Shown: positions 27,153 through 36,346, counted from the first letter of the stretch. The stretch: DNA of 41,394 nucleotides from an uncultured Bacteroidota bacterium (GCA_903847585.1 CAINEC010000050.1:1-41394); one strand, 5' to 3'. The notes: generated by a model not told the origin, from the letters alone. Numbers and translations: made by a program.

Positions 27153-28484
27153 ATGAAAAAAATCCTTTACACACTTACAATACTAATCGCATATAATACT
27201 ATTAGCTTTGGTCAGATTAGCAATAGCCTTTATGGGATTGTGCGTCAAAACTATTACTCCTATGTTTACAACCCGATTGATTCTAGCATTATCTCTCAGG
27301 TTTTCGATTCTGCAACTGTTCGTTTAGGTACATTAAACACTACCAATGGATTTGTTTCCAACTTGGGAAATTTCACTTATCAAATGGGAATTAATTTGAC
27401 TGGTGCAGCGCTAAACCCTTATGATTCTACCTACATTTTTGTTGGGTCAAGTAACCAAATAAACACATTACATTTAGGTAGCGGAGAAATGATCAATCAG
27501 GCAACTATTAACAATCCAGTTGCAGCAAGTTATTTTGATAATTTCAGATTTTGCAATGGCGATAGCACAATGTACGGCCTAGCAAGAAGAAATTATTATG
27601 ACTCCACTTTAAACCAGAATGTAGGTCAGTTACTCCTTGCTAAAATCAATACAACTACTGGAACTATAACCGAAATATCTCCTAATTCAATCGGACAAGG
27701 ATATGCAATGGCAGGAAGTGCGATTGATCCGTATCAAATGGTTTATTACTACTCCACAGGATCGAATCTTGTTGGTGTAGATATCTATACAGGGAATGTT
27801 TATTCAAACACTCCTATGGTATTGCCTCCTAACAGTCATTTTGATAATTTCACTTACAGTTGTGTTGATACCACTCTTTATGGATTAGTAAGGACAAATT
27901 ATTTCAATAGTGTAAATCCGTTTGTTATTGACTCTTCTACCATTCATTTAGGAAAAATAAATCCTTCAACTGGTAACATTACTATTCTATCTACATCGTC
28001 TTTATTTGGATATGGCTATTCATTAAATGCAGGTTCTGCAATCGATCCGAACAACATGACTTATTATTACAGCACTGGTGATTATATCGTTGGAGCTTCA
28101 CTTTACGACGGTCAACAAAACAGCCTTGACTCCATTCAATTTGCAGATGGTATGTATTTCGACTTGATGAGAAACTTTGACAATTGTAGATCGATAAATA
28201 TTATCCGTACGAATAATAGTACTGGGATATATGAAATAAATCAGAATAAAATAAGCATCGCACCAAACCCATCAAGTGCTGAAATAAATATCCAAAGTGA
28301 AGACTTGATTTCTCAAATCAATATTTACAGTACTCAAGGAAACATCGTTTATTCAGAACAACTAAACTCGAAACAATCATCCGTTTCAGTCAGCGATTTA
28401 AATGAAGGACTTTATATTGTTCAGGTAAAGTTTTTAGATGGTAAGACAGTCAACAAAAAATCATCAAGCAATAACAGCTATTGA
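27153..28484 (+). CDS. Secreted protein with three internal repeats and a T9SS sorting domain, 3' end probably frameshifted
   Basis: A 443-residue protein with a signal peptide (residues 1-21, ends SFGQ). Three internal repeats of about 100 residues lie at roughly 25-136, 139-239 and 241-345. Each opens with a form of LYGLVRTNYF, has a mid motif G(S/A)A(I/L)(D/N)P, and ends with a form of YFDNF plus a cysteine. This suggests a beta-propeller-like surface domain. Residues about 360-443 are a T9SS type A sorting domain (IAPNPSSAEINI, NEGLYIVQV). The last residues, VNKKSSSNNSY, are atypical: one extra A in the A6 run at 28455-28460 would give VNKKIIKQ and a stop at 28472-28474, the normal ending. 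The function of the repeat domain is unknown. Confidence 0.82.
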   Translation: MKKILYTLTILIAYNTISFGQISNSLYGIVRQNYYSYVYNPIDSSIISQVFDSATVRLGTLNTTNGFVSNLGNFTYQMGINLTGAALNPYDSTYIFVGSSNQINTLHLGSGEMINQATINNPVAASYFDNFRFCNGDSTMYGLARRNYYDSTLNQNVGQLLLAKINTTTGTITEISPNSIGQGYAMAGSAIDPYQMVYYYSTGSNLVGVDIYTGNVYSNTPMVLPPNSHFDNFTYSCVDTTLYGLVRTNYFNSVNPFVIDSSTIHLGKINPSTGNITILSTSSLFGYGYSLNAGSAIDPNNMTYYYSTGDYIVGASLYDGQQNSLDSIQFADGMYFDLMRNFDNCRSINIIRTNNSTGIYEINQNKISIAPNPSSAEINIQSEDLISQINIYSTQGNIVYSEQLNSKQSSVSVSDLNEGLYIVQVKFLDGKTVNKKSSSNNSY

Positions 28485-28492
28485 TAATTTTT

Positions 28493-29323
28493 TCATTTAA
28501 GTTTTTTCCTTTTTCTGACACTAGAAGGTGCAAGAAAATTATCGCTCGTAACTATTTTCTTTCCTGTTTTCGACTCAAACTCTACTCGTGCACGCTTTGC
28601 AATAGCACCGCCTTTCTTACTTGCCTTTGCATTTTGGACCAATCCATTTGCACTTATCTTCTCAGAAATAAAATTGGCTGCCATCTCGGCCAAGGATGAA
28701 AAAATCAATTCTGTTTCGCTCATGTGATCACGCAAATTTTGTGTTTTTAATCCTTTGAGTTCTTTATGCTTGTTTATCGTTAAATCTGTCCACTCTTGAT
28801 GAATAATGTTCGTTAAAAATGCAAATTCATTATAGTTTTCAACGCCGTTTGCTTTCCAATAATCCGTAAGTCTATCACGAATCACTTGACCAGCCATTCG
28901 TTGTTGAATCCACTTATCACTCCTGCCCTTTTTTCGCCAATTTTCGCGAGCTCTTTCAATACCTAATGCCGGATCTTGGGTTTCCTTTAAACGTTCGTAA
29001 CCTACCTTCGCCAACCATAATTTAAATGGCTCAGCCTTCGAGGAAGGAATCGCTTGTACCAATCTTAAAACATTTTCGGTATTGCCGGCTAAGGTCTTTC
29101 TGGATTTCCCATTGACGACCATCGCTACCTGGGGACAATTTGTCCCTATGTAGGAATTTAAATCATCATCCCTTTTTCTCATCTTTTTTAGATAATCAGT
29201 GGGGTTAACAGAATCAGTTAAAACTCCAACAATATCTACCAATGAGAAATACCATGTTTCATTCTCGGCATCGTAATATCTACGAATGTTCTTTTCTTCA
29301 AAAACAGTTAACTCTTTACTCAT
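28493..29323 (-). CDS. Bro-N domain protein with DinD-like C-terminal region
   Basis: A 276-residue protein. The N-terminal part (about 5-110) is a Bro-N/antirepressor-type domain (VFEEKNIRRYYD, WYFSLVDIVGVLT, then VLRLVQAIPSSKAEPFKLWLA). The C-terminal half follows the layout of E. coli DinD: NEFAFLTNIIHQEW, KHKELKGLKTQNLRDHMSETEL, and a basic GGAIAKRARVEFESKTGKK. DinD is DNA-damage-induced and has been reported to act against RecA filaments; whether this protein does so is an inference. The start was moved from 29374 to ATG 29323 because the upstream residues do not fit. No phage gene, att repeat or LexA box is evident nearby. The 205-bp AT-rich gap upstream (29324-29528) has no ORF or clear hairpin. 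Confidence 0.78.
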   Translation of the reverse strand: MSKELTVFEEKNIRRYYDAENETWYFSLVDIVGVLTDSVNPTDYLKKMRKRDDDLNSYIGTNCPQVAMVVNGKSRKTLAGNTENVLRLVQAIPSSKAEPFKLWLAKVGYERLKETQDPALGIERARENWRKKGRSDKWIQQRMAGQVIRDRLTDYWKANGVENYNEFAFLTNIIHQEWTDLTINKHKELKGLKTQNLRDHMSETELIFSSLAEMAANFISEKISANGLVQNAKASKKGGAIAKRARVEFESKTGKKIVTSDNFLAPSSVRKRKKLK

Positions 29324-29528
29324 ATTTAAAAAACATTTTAATGTATTCACTTTCGACTTAAGCAAAACGATCATTGATTTATTGCAAATTAAAATTTACT
29401 TATCACTGATTGAATGCTTGAAAAACGGTGGCCAAAATTAAATTATAAAAAAATAAAATATTAATTTCAGAATGAAAAATGGTCGATTTGTTAATAAAAT
29501 GCTTTCGACTATAAAATATAATATCGAG

Positions 29529-30134
29529 TTAAAAAAGCTCTAGCTGCTGATCTTTTAACTGAAAAGACTTACGATGATAAGGAGTTAATCCGTATTGCAT
29601 AATAGCTTTAACATGCACTTCTGTTCCGTATGCTTTGTTACGATCCCAAGCATATTGAGGAAATTCCATATGCAGTTTTTTCATCAACTCATCGCGGTGA
29701 GTTTTAGCTAAAATAGAAGCTGCGGCTATCGACAAATAAAGTCCATCACCCTTAACAATTGTTTTATGCTCTGTGGTTTTATACTTTTTGAAACGATTAC
29801 CGTCAATAAGTAAAAGCTCAGGTTGTACATGTAAGCCTGCAATTGCTTTATGCATGGCTTTGTAAGTAGCATTTAAAATATTAATTCGATCAATCTCTGG
29901 AGCATCAATCATAGCTACCGACCACGCCAGCGCTTCATTCTCAATCAGCACGCGTAAATTATCGCGCATTGTTTCAGGTAGCTTCTTCGAATCGTTTAAT
30001 ACATCATACCAATCCAGCTGAATCTTAGGTGGCAAAATGACTGCAGCAGCAACAACAGGTCCCGCTAGACAACCACGACCGGCTTCATCAACACCAGCTT
30101 CAATCACTTCTTTGTTATAATGTAAGGCTAACAT
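29529..30134 (-). CDS. rnhB: Ribonuclease HII
   Basis: A 201-residue enzyme of normal length with the catalytic N-terminal motif GVDEAGRGCLAGPVVAAAVILP (Asp16 and Glu17). Further motifs are LLIDGN and KGDGLYLSIAAASILAKTHRD. It cuts the RNA strand of RNA-DNA hybrids and starts ribonucleotide excision repair. It is divergent from the flippase gene across 59 bp. I find no TAnnTTTG box on the minus strand upstream. Downstream is the long AT-rich gap before the Bro-N gene, so it is probably monocistronic. Confidence 0.97.
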   Translation of the reverse strand: MLALHYNKEVIEAGVDEAGRGCLAGPVVAAAVILPPKIQLDWYDVLNDSKKLPETMRDNLRVLIENEALAWSVAMIDAPEIDRINILNATYKAMHKAIAGLHVQPELLLIDGNRFKKYKTTEHKTIVKGDGLYLSIAAASILAKTHRDELMKKLHMEFPQYAWDRNKAYGTEVHVKAIMQYGLTPYHRKSFQLKDQQLELF

Positions 30135-30144
30135 TTATCTGCAT

Positions 30145-30178
30145 TTGCTAATTACTCTCCGAAATTGGTTTATTTTTG
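30145..30178 (+). promoter_or_regulatory. Promoter for the flippase gene
   Basis: TTG (30145-30147), a 23-bp spacer, TATTTTTG (30171-30178), then 15 nt to ATG 30194. The position rejects the in-frame TTG at 30176, which lies inside the box. Confidence 0.6.
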
Positions 30179-30193
30179 TACAAGAATCAAGTC

Positions 30194-31639
30194 ATGCAAA
30201 AGAAATTTATCACCAACCTGGCATTTTTGCTTTTCCTTAATTTGCTCATTAAGCCGTTTTGGATTCTAGGCATCGACAGAGCCGTTCAAAATACAGTTGG
30301 TGCTGAATCGTACGGAATTTACTCAGCCTTATTTAACCTTAGTTTTTTATTTAATATTATTCTTGATGTAGGTATTACCAACTACAACAACAGAAATATT
30401 GCAATGCATAATCATTTACTCGAAAAACATTTGAGTGGAATTATTATGCTTCGTTTAGTTCTTGCACTAGCCTATACCGTTATTAGCTTAAGTGTAGCAT
30501 GGATATTAGGTTATCAAGGAATGCAACTTGGAATATTGCTGGTGATGCTAATTAACCAGGCATTAATTTCCTTTATTCTTTACTTACGATCTAATATTGC
30601 GGGACTACAATTGTTTAAAATTGATAGTATGATTTCTGTTCTCGACAGAGCCATCATGATTATCATATGTTCATTGCTGATTTGGGGACATATTGCAGGT
30701 GATGAATTTAAAATAGAATGGTTTGTTTGGGCTCAGACATTAGCCTATGTCATTACAGCCGCTATTACCTTTTTCATTGTAGCGAAAAAAGCGAAGCTTC
30801 GAAAATTACAATGGAATCCCACTTTTTTCTTTATAGTGCTCAAACATAGCTACCCATTTGCCATACTAATTTTACTCATGACATTCTATAATCGAATTGA
30901 TTCGGTTATGATTGAAAGGCTACTTCCGAATGGTGCTGAACAAGCTGGTATTTACGCGCAGAGTTACCGATTACTTGATGCATCTAACATGATTGCTTAT
31001 TTATTTAGCGGATTACTACTTCCAATGTTTTCGCATATGATAAAAAAGAAACAGCCTTTGCAAGAGTTAGCGGAACTTTCATTTTCATTTATCGCAATCC
31101 CTGCGATAGCATTAATAGCTTTTTGTTTCTACTTCAGTCATGATATTATGGGATTACTCTACCATGCGCATGTCGATGCATCAGCAGCTGTATTTAGAAT
31201 TGTGATGTGTTGCTTTTTAGCAATTAGCTCCGTGTATATTTTCGGAACTATGCTTACTGCTAATGGCAATTTAAAATATTTAAATTTAATTGCCCTTTCA
31301 GGAATGGTTTTAAATATTGTCCTGAATCTTATTTTGATTCCTCGTTATTTCTCTTTAGGAGCTGCCTACGCAAGTATGATTACACAATTCGCCTCCGCAG
31401 GATTACAAATAATTTTAGCCCATAAAGTTTTCAATTTTAAATTTCAAAAACTATTAGCTTTGAAATATGTAATACACATAAGCACTACTTTTTACTTGTT
31501 TTTTGCTTTGAGCAACTTTGAATCGAATTGGTTTATCAAAGGTATTATTGGATGTCTGATCAGCTTTTTAATAGCCTTAGGACTAAAGATAATTAGACCG
31601 TTCGAACTGATTCGTCTCTTAAAATCAGAACAACAATAG
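30194..31639 (+). CDS. Polysaccharide/lipid-linked oligosaccharide flippase (Wzx/MATE-like)
   Basis: A 481-residue protein with about 12-14 membrane helices, matching the oligosaccharide flippase (RfbX/Wzx) plan. N-terminal NTVGAESYGIYSALFNLSFL and the conserved NRIDSVMIERL are typical of polysaccharide exporters. It would move lipid-linked glycan units, or possibly another lipid-linked precursor, across the inner membrane. It precedes a Wzz-like and an O-antigen-ligase-like gene, which supports a surface-glycan role, but a 105-bp gap with its own promoter box separates it from them. No glycosyltransferases are in the window. Confidence 0.87.
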   Translation: MQKKFITNLAFLLFLNLLIKPFWILGIDRAVQNTVGAESYGIYSALFNLSFLFNIILDVGITNYNNRNIAMHNHLLEKHLSGIIMLRLVLALAYTVISLSVAWILGYQGMQLGILLVMLINQALISFILYLRSNIAGLQLFKIDSMISVLDRAIMIIICSLLIWGHIAGDEFKIEWFVWAQTLAYVITAAITFFIVAKKAKLRKLQWNPTFFFIVLKHSYPFAILILLMTFYNRIDSVMIERLLPNGAEQAGIYAQSYRLLDASNMIAYLFSGLLLPMFSHMIKKKQPLQELAELSFSFIAIPAIALIAFCFYFSHDIMGLLYHAHVDASAAVFRIVMCCFLAISSVYIFGTMLTANGNLKYLNLIALSGMVLNIVLNLILIPRYFSLGAAYASMITQFASAGLQIILAHKVFNFKFQKLLALKYVIHISTTFYLFFALSNFESNWFIKGIIGCLISFLIALGLKIIRPFELIRLLKSEQQ

Positions 31640-31717
31640 GACAATCGTCTTAATTAATATTCTTAACACTACTGATTTTTAGGATGTTAATTATTTTAAT
31701 CCCTCCTATATTTCCTT

Positions 31718-31725
31718 TAAATTTG
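31718..31725 (+). promoter_or_regulatory. TAnnTTTG box upstream of the Wzz-like gene
   Basis: TAAATTTG ending 19 nt before ATG 31745. There is no TTG at the usual distance. The rest of the 105-bp gap after the flippase gene holds no clear hairpin. Confidence 0.5.
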
Positions 31726-31744
31726 CACTTTAAATTAAAAAATT

Positions 31745-32713
31745 ATGAGCCAGTCAGAAAGTGGACAATTAAGTACAATAATTTTACTTCGTATTATTAA
31801 AAAGTGGCGCAAGCATCTAACTATATGCTTTTTCGGATCAATTGTCGTTGGATTTATTATTTCACTTCCGATTTTCATGAAACCGATGTATAAATCATCG
31901 GCGGTTTTATATCCAGCCAATCTTTCACCCTATTCTAAAGAAACCCCGACTGAACAAATGGTTCAGTTATTAAATTCAGAAGATGTTAGAGATAGTTTAG
32001 TAAAAGAACTTCATTTATTTAAACATTACAAAATTGATTCAATTAATGGATACCCTCGTTATGAAATCATGAAAAGACTTAGCGAGAATATATCAGTCAG
32101 TAAAAATCAATATGAAGCGATAGAAGTGGATGTTATCGACGAGGATCCTAAAATGGCTCAGCGTATTTGTCAATCTTTAATTCATTTCATGGACATTAAA
32201 GCGATTTCATTAATCCACACGAGAGCATTAGAAGTAGCTGAGATGAATCGAAAGAACATGGAAAATGAAAAGAAAGTTTTGGATTCGCTAGATTTAGCCA
32301 TAACTACTCTAAGAGATAGTACGGGTATTACTGATTTTGAAACACAGATTGAAGGATTTTCGAGAGAGTACTATCGTGCCTTAGCGTCTGGTGGAGTCAA
32401 TGGAAATATGAGTACAGTTCAAAAAAATCTAACAACCAAAGGAGCCGAATACATGACACTAAAAGAAGTATTACGTCACAGCAGAGAGGCTTATAATAAT
32501 TTCAGAAGATTTTATGAGAGTGCTTTATATGATTCTAAAAAAGAATTAGAATTTCACAACGTTGTTTCTCCTCCGTTAGTTCCAGAAAAAAAGGACTCGC
32601 CGAAAAGAGCTTTAGTAATGATACTCTTTACACTATCTACCATGCTTATTGCAATTGTTACTGCAGTTTACATTGAACAATACAGAGATAAGTTAAAAAG
32701 TCAGTTGCAATAA
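31745..32713 (+). CDS. Wzz-like polysaccharide chain-length determinant
   Basis: A 322-residue protein with two terminal membrane segments (about residues 28-50 and 287-310) around a periplasmic helical domain, the polysaccharide co-polymerase plan. The conserved proline-rich stretch before the second membrane segment reads VVSPPLVPEKKDSPKRAL. There is no fused or adjacent tyrosine kinase, so it is like a Wzz-type co-polymerase rather than Wzc. It would set chain length of a surface polysaccharide together with the ligase/polymerase gene 6 nt downstream. Confidence 0.85.
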   Translation: MSQSESGQLSTIILLRIIKKWRKHLTICFFGSIVVGFIISLPIFMKPMYKSSAVLYPANLSPYSKETPTEQMVQLLNSEDVRDSLVKELHLFKHYKIDSINGYPRYEIMKRLSENISVSKNQYEAIEVDVIDEDPKMAQRICQSLIHFMDIKAISLIHTRALEVAEMNRKNMENEKKVLDSLDLAITTLRDSTGITDFETQIEGFSREYYRALASGGVNGNMSTVQKNLTTKGAEYMTLKEVLRHSREAYNNFRRFYESALYDSKKELEFHNVVSPPLVPEKKDSPKRALVMILFTLSTMLIAIVTAVYIEQYRDKLKSQLQ

Positions 32714-32719
32714 TCCTGA

Positions 32720-34186
32720 ATGAAAGAAAGCTTTTTTCAGCTTGATAAATCCAAGGTTACCTGGTTTTATATTCTAACCATACTCATAGCATCATTAGCT
32801 GCTTATGGATATGTGAAAGGATACATTGTTGCATTAGCCATCCCATTTTTACTTATCCTTACTATTGCAGCAATATTTCGCTTCGATTTACTAATCTATC
32901 TTGCTGTATTAGTAACTCCATTCTCCATAAATTTAGCTAAAACGGGTATAGGCATAGGTGTTAGTTTGCCATCGGAGCCTTTAATGTTTGGCATTTTCCT
33001 GATATTTTGGATAAAGATTCTTGCTGAAGGGGGGCTTGACAAACGTATACTACAACATCCTGTCACCTGGATGATTTTATTACATCTTGGGTGGTACACT
33101 ATAACTACAATTACAAGCACAATGCCTGTAGTTTCTATAAAATCTACGCTTGCAAGGTTTTGCTACGTCAGTGTTTTTTACTTTTCACTACTCTATCTTT
33201 TTATCAAAAAACAAAATATCCATAAATTTTTATGGGCTTATTTATTACCACTTTTAGCTGTATGTATTATTACAATGCTTAATCAAGCATCAGCAGGATT
33301 TACAGAACAAAATGCTCACATTGCGATGGTTCCTTATTACAATGACCACACTGCATATGCTGCTGTAATCGCATTATTTATTCCTGTTTTAATTGCATTA
33401 TTGTATGAAAACAAAATCAGTAGTGCAGTTAAGTCATTCATATTTATTGTTTGTGCATTATTGATTACTGCAATTATCCTATCGTATACAAGAGCAGCAT
33501 GGGTTGCGTTGGCTGGAGCTCTAGGCTGTTTATTCATTTACATTTTAAAAATCAAAAACTGGGTAGTTTACACAGGAATAGGATTAGTCGTTCTTACTTA
33601 TGCATTATTCCATGTGGAAATTACGATGTATTTGGAACGTAACGATAAAACATCCTCTACTGATTATGCAAAGCATGTTCAGTCCATTGGAAATATTTCA
33701 ACAGATGATTCAAATATAGAGCGACTTAATAGATGGTCGTGCGCGTTGCGAATGTTTAATGAAAAACCATTACTTGGATATGGACCTGGGACATACATGT
33801 TTCAATACGGACAGTTTCAAAAACACTCTGAGCGATCAGGAATCAGTACAAATTTCGCAGAAGGAGGTGGTTCTCACAGTGAGTATTTAGGTCCACTTTC
33901 TGAACAGGGTATACTCGGTCCCGTTACATTTGTTTTAATCTTAGCAGTATTACTCCAACGCTCATCTACTTTTTTACGAAGATGTGCTAATCGAAATACA
34001 CGAGTGATGACCAAGGGAATTGTTTTAGGTTTAGTTACCTATATCATACACGGTGGACTGAATTATTTCCTAGATACAGAAAAATTAGCTGTGCCTTTTT
34101 GGGGATTCATTGCATGCCTGGTTGCATTTGATATTTATTACAACGAGCATCAACAGCAAGAATTAAATCAGCATTCTGCAACTTAA
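32720..34186 (+). CDS. O-antigen ligase/polymerase family membrane protein (Wzy_C)
   Basis: A 488-residue protein with about 11-12 membrane helices and a large periplasmic loop that carries the family patterns LNRWSCALRMFNEKPLLGYG and GGGSHSEYLGPLSEQGILGP. The His in SHSEYL is the usual functional residue of WaaL/Wzy_C proteins. It either ligates or polymerises surface glycan; the fold alone does not decide which. It follows the Wzz-like gene by 6 nt, which favours a polymerase role for the pair. Its last 24 bp overlap the opposing phosphatase gene. Confidence 0.87.
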   Translation: MKESFFQLDKSKVTWFYILTILIASLAAYGYVKGYIVALAIPFLLILTIAAIFRFDLLIYLAVLVTPFSINLAKTGIGIGVSLPSEPLMFGIFLIFWIKILAEGGLDKRILQHPVTWMILLHLGWYTITTITSTMPVVSIKSTLARFCYVSVFYFSLLYLFIKKQNIHKFLWAYLLPLLAVCIITMLNQASAGFTEQNAHIAMVPYYNDHTAYAAVIALFIPVLIALLYENKISSAVKSFIFIVCALLITAIILSYTRAAWVALAGALGCLFIYILKIKNWVVYTGIGLVVLTYALFHVEITMYLERNDKTSSTDYAKHVQSIGNISTDDSNIERLNRWSCALRMFNEKPLLGYGPGTYMFQYGQFQKHSERSGISTNFAEGGGSHSEYLGPLSEQGILGPVTFVLILAVLLQRSSTFLRRCANRNTRVMTKGIVLGLVTYIIHGGLNYFLDTEKLAVPFWGFIACLVAFDIYYNEHQQQELNQHSAT

Positions 34187-35398
34187 AAGTGTTACATCAT
34201 CAATCGGATCAACCGACTTTTTAAAATCATTGAAGGAATTAATTACTCCAACGTGCAGGTCTTTCATTGAATTAGCCTGATGATTTTTCTGAAGTAAATC
34301 CATCAGAACATCAACACCAAAAACATCTCCCGTTAAATTTTCTTGCTCCACTACTCCATCAGTATAACAAAACAATGTTGAACCAGGCTCAAATGCAATT
34401 TGACCTTCATGAATAAATGGTAACTCATCAAACATTCCTAATCCTGTTGTTCCTTTTTCCAACAAATGAAACTCATTACCGCAATAAATCAAAGGAGGGT
34501 TATGTCCTGCATTGACATATTTAAGAACACGATCTTTGGTATTAATTACTGCTAGAAAAACTGTTATAAACTTTTCTCCTTTAGCAGACTTATTTACACT
34601 TTCATTCAAATCATTTACAAGCTCCATTAAAGACGTCGACAAGGGCGCCTTTGCATTTAGGTTGGCTTGAAAATTCGACATTAATAGCGCCGCTGAAATT
34701 CCCTTACCTGAAACATCTGCAAGGCAAATTAGAATCTCATCTTCGTTCAGTTCAATATAATCGTAGTAATCACCACCTACCATTTGATGGGGAAGATATG
34801 TCGCAGCTAAATCAATACGAGAGTTATGAGGAATATGAGCAGGAAACAACATGCTTTGCATTCGCGCAGCTAATTCTAACTCTTTCTCAATTTGCGCTTG
34901 ACGAATCGACTCTTTTGTCAATCGTTTATTCTCAATGGCAACAACAATAATATTGGTGATGGTATGAATAAAAGGAATCACATCCTTGAGGTTTAATATA
35001 TCCTCGTGCGTACTGGCACCTATAAAAGCAAATGCTAATTGTTGTTTATTATGATTAACGGGAATAATTGTTTCGAAAGAAGATAACCATTCAGGCATAT
35101 CACTACCAGTGGTCATTATTTTTTCTATTTCCGCAAGTCGTGCTTCATTAAGGTCAAGTTCAAAATCATCGGGTACACCATACTTAAGCATACAATGCCA
35201 TTGATGCTCGTGAATATAAAGAATGAGTTTGTTAATCTTGAGATGTTCTTTCAATACAGACTGGTAAACCTCAAATAACTGAGGAGCTGGCAAATCATAA
35301 TTAATTGCCTTTGTAATCTGCAAAAGCCAATGCAACTGAAGTTTCTTCACGTTCAGTTCCGATTGCATTCCAGACATATTCTCTATTTCACCAGCCAT
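34163..35398 (-). CDS. SpoIIE/RsbU-type PP2C serine phosphatase with N-terminal GAF-like sensor region
   Basis: A 411-residue protein. Residues about 20-170 look like a GAF-type sensory domain and are followed by a short helical linker (about 172-190, IRQAQIEKELELAARMQSML). The SpoIIE/PP2C domain comes next: PHQMVGGDYYDYIEL, CLADVSGKGISAALLMS, VNAGHNPPLIY and FCYTDGVVEQE. The metal-binding aspartates of the family are present. Such phosphatases usually dephosphorylate anti-sigma antagonists in partner-switching. No STAS-domain or anti-sigma kinase gene is in the window, so its target is elsewhere or different. It follows the lpxD-like gene by 21 nt and may be co-transcribed with it. Confidence 0.9.
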   Translation of the reverse strand: MAGEIENMSGMQSELNVKKLQLHWLLQITKAINYDLPAPQLFEVYQSVLKEHLKINKLILYIHEHQWHCMLKYGVPDDFELDLNEARLAEIEKIMTTGSDMPEWLSSFETIIPVNHNKQQLAFAFIGASTHEDILNLKDVIPFIHTITNIIVVAIENKRLTKESIRQAQIEKELELAARMQSMLFPAHIPHNSRIDLAATYLPHQMVGGDYYDYIELNEDEILICLADVSGKGISAALLMSNFQANLNAKAPLSTSLMELVNDLNESVNKSAKGEKFITVFLAVINTKDRVLKYVNAGHNPPLIYCGNEFHLLEKGTTGLGMFDELPFIHEGQIAFEPGSTLFCYTDGVVEQENLTGDVFGVDVLMDLLQKNHQANSMKDLHVGVINSFNDFKKSVDPIDDVTLLSCRMLI

Positions 35399-35419
35399 AC
35401 TTATTATAACAGTTATGTA

Positions 35420-36346
35420 TTAACGAACTTTATCAAACAATTCAGGTAACTTACCTAAATAAGCAAGCTCTTTCATTTTCTCTCTCGCATCTTTAGCAGG
35501 CGTTCCGAAATATGTTCCGGCTTTAATTGATTTTGTAACACCACTCTGCCCTAAAACAATTGTCCCTTTTGAAATGGTTAAATCTTTTTGCACACCCACT
35601 TGTCCCCATAGTATTACCTCATCTTCAATATTAACACAACCAGCAATACCTACTTGTGCTGCAAACAAACAATTCTTTCCAATTACAGTATCATGTCCAA
35701 CATGAACCTGATTATCCAGCTTACATCCTTCTCCAATAATCGTATCAGCAGAAACACCTCTGTCGATGGTACAAGAAGCTCCTATCTCAACATTATCATG
35801 AATGACAACTCGGCCACAGCTATGCATCTTTTCGTAGAATTCAGGGCGACGTTTAAAATAAAACGCATCGGCACCTAAAACAGTATTAGCATGAATAACG
35901 ACATTATCGCCGATTACTGAATGATCATAAATAACGGCACCACTATGAATCAAACAGTTTTTACCGATAACTACATAAGGTCCAACACTTGCATTTGGCT
36001 GTATAACTGTCCCCTCTCCTATTTTTGCTGTTGGATGTATATTGCTTGATGACGGAATGAATGGCATGTAGTTTTTACAAAGCCAAACATAGTCACGGAA
36101 GGGATCATCTGAATAAATAAGTGCTTTACCTGCTGGCGCTTCCACCATTTTATTGATGATTACAAAAGTAGCAGCTGAGTTTAATGCTTTATCGTAATAC
36201 TTCGGATGATCAACAAATGTTAAATCTCCATTTTCAACACGATGAATTTCATTAATGCCTGTTACCATTGCGTTTTCATCGCCTATCACTTTACAACCAA
36301 CCATTTTGGCCAGCTCTCCTATCGAAATTGCTTTTTCAAGTTTCAT
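35420..36346 (-). CDS. lpxD: LpxD-like UDP-3-O-acylglucosamine N-acyltransferase
   Basis: A 308-residue protein with the N-terminal LpxD uridine-binding-type domain (about 1-95, ENGDLTFVDHPKYYD) and a long left-handed beta-helix of hexapeptide repeats (HPTAKIGEGTVIQPNASVG onward). The acyltransferase His lies in LDNQVHVGHDTVIG. LpxD adds the second acyl chain in lipid A synthesis. The gene lies away from other lpx genes; Bacteroidota often have an lpxD-like paralogue besides the one near lpxC-fabZ, so it may be that paralogue. The start at 36346 (MKLEKAIS) is preferred: the ATG at 36355 directly follows a TATCTTTG box and would not be transcribed. Confidence 0.85.
   Translation of the reverse strand: MKLEKAISIGELAKMVGCKVIGDENAMVTGINEIHRVENGDLTFVDHPKYYDKALNSAATFVIINKMVEAPAGKALIYSDDPFRDYVWLCKNYMPFIPSSSNIHPTAKIGEGTVIQPNASVGPYVVIGKNCLIHSGAVIYDHSVIGDNVVIHANTVLGADAFYFKRRPEFYEKMHSCGRVVIHDNVEIGASCTIDRGVSADTIIGEGCKLDNQVHVGHDTVIGKNCLFAAQVGIAGCVNIEDEVILWGQVGVQKDLTISKGTIVLGQSGVTKSIKAGTYFGTPAKDAREKMKELAYLGKLPELFDKVR

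Noticed and set aside
28493-29323. Prophage remnant around the Bro-N gene.
   Set aside because: No integrase, structural gene, tRNA or flanking direct repeat is visible; neighbours are ordinary chromosomal genes.
29324-29528. Possible small gene or structured RNA in the 205-bp gap between the Bro-N gene and rnhB.
   Set aside because: The sequence is very AT-rich, with frequent stops in all frames and no GC-rich stem; no support for either.
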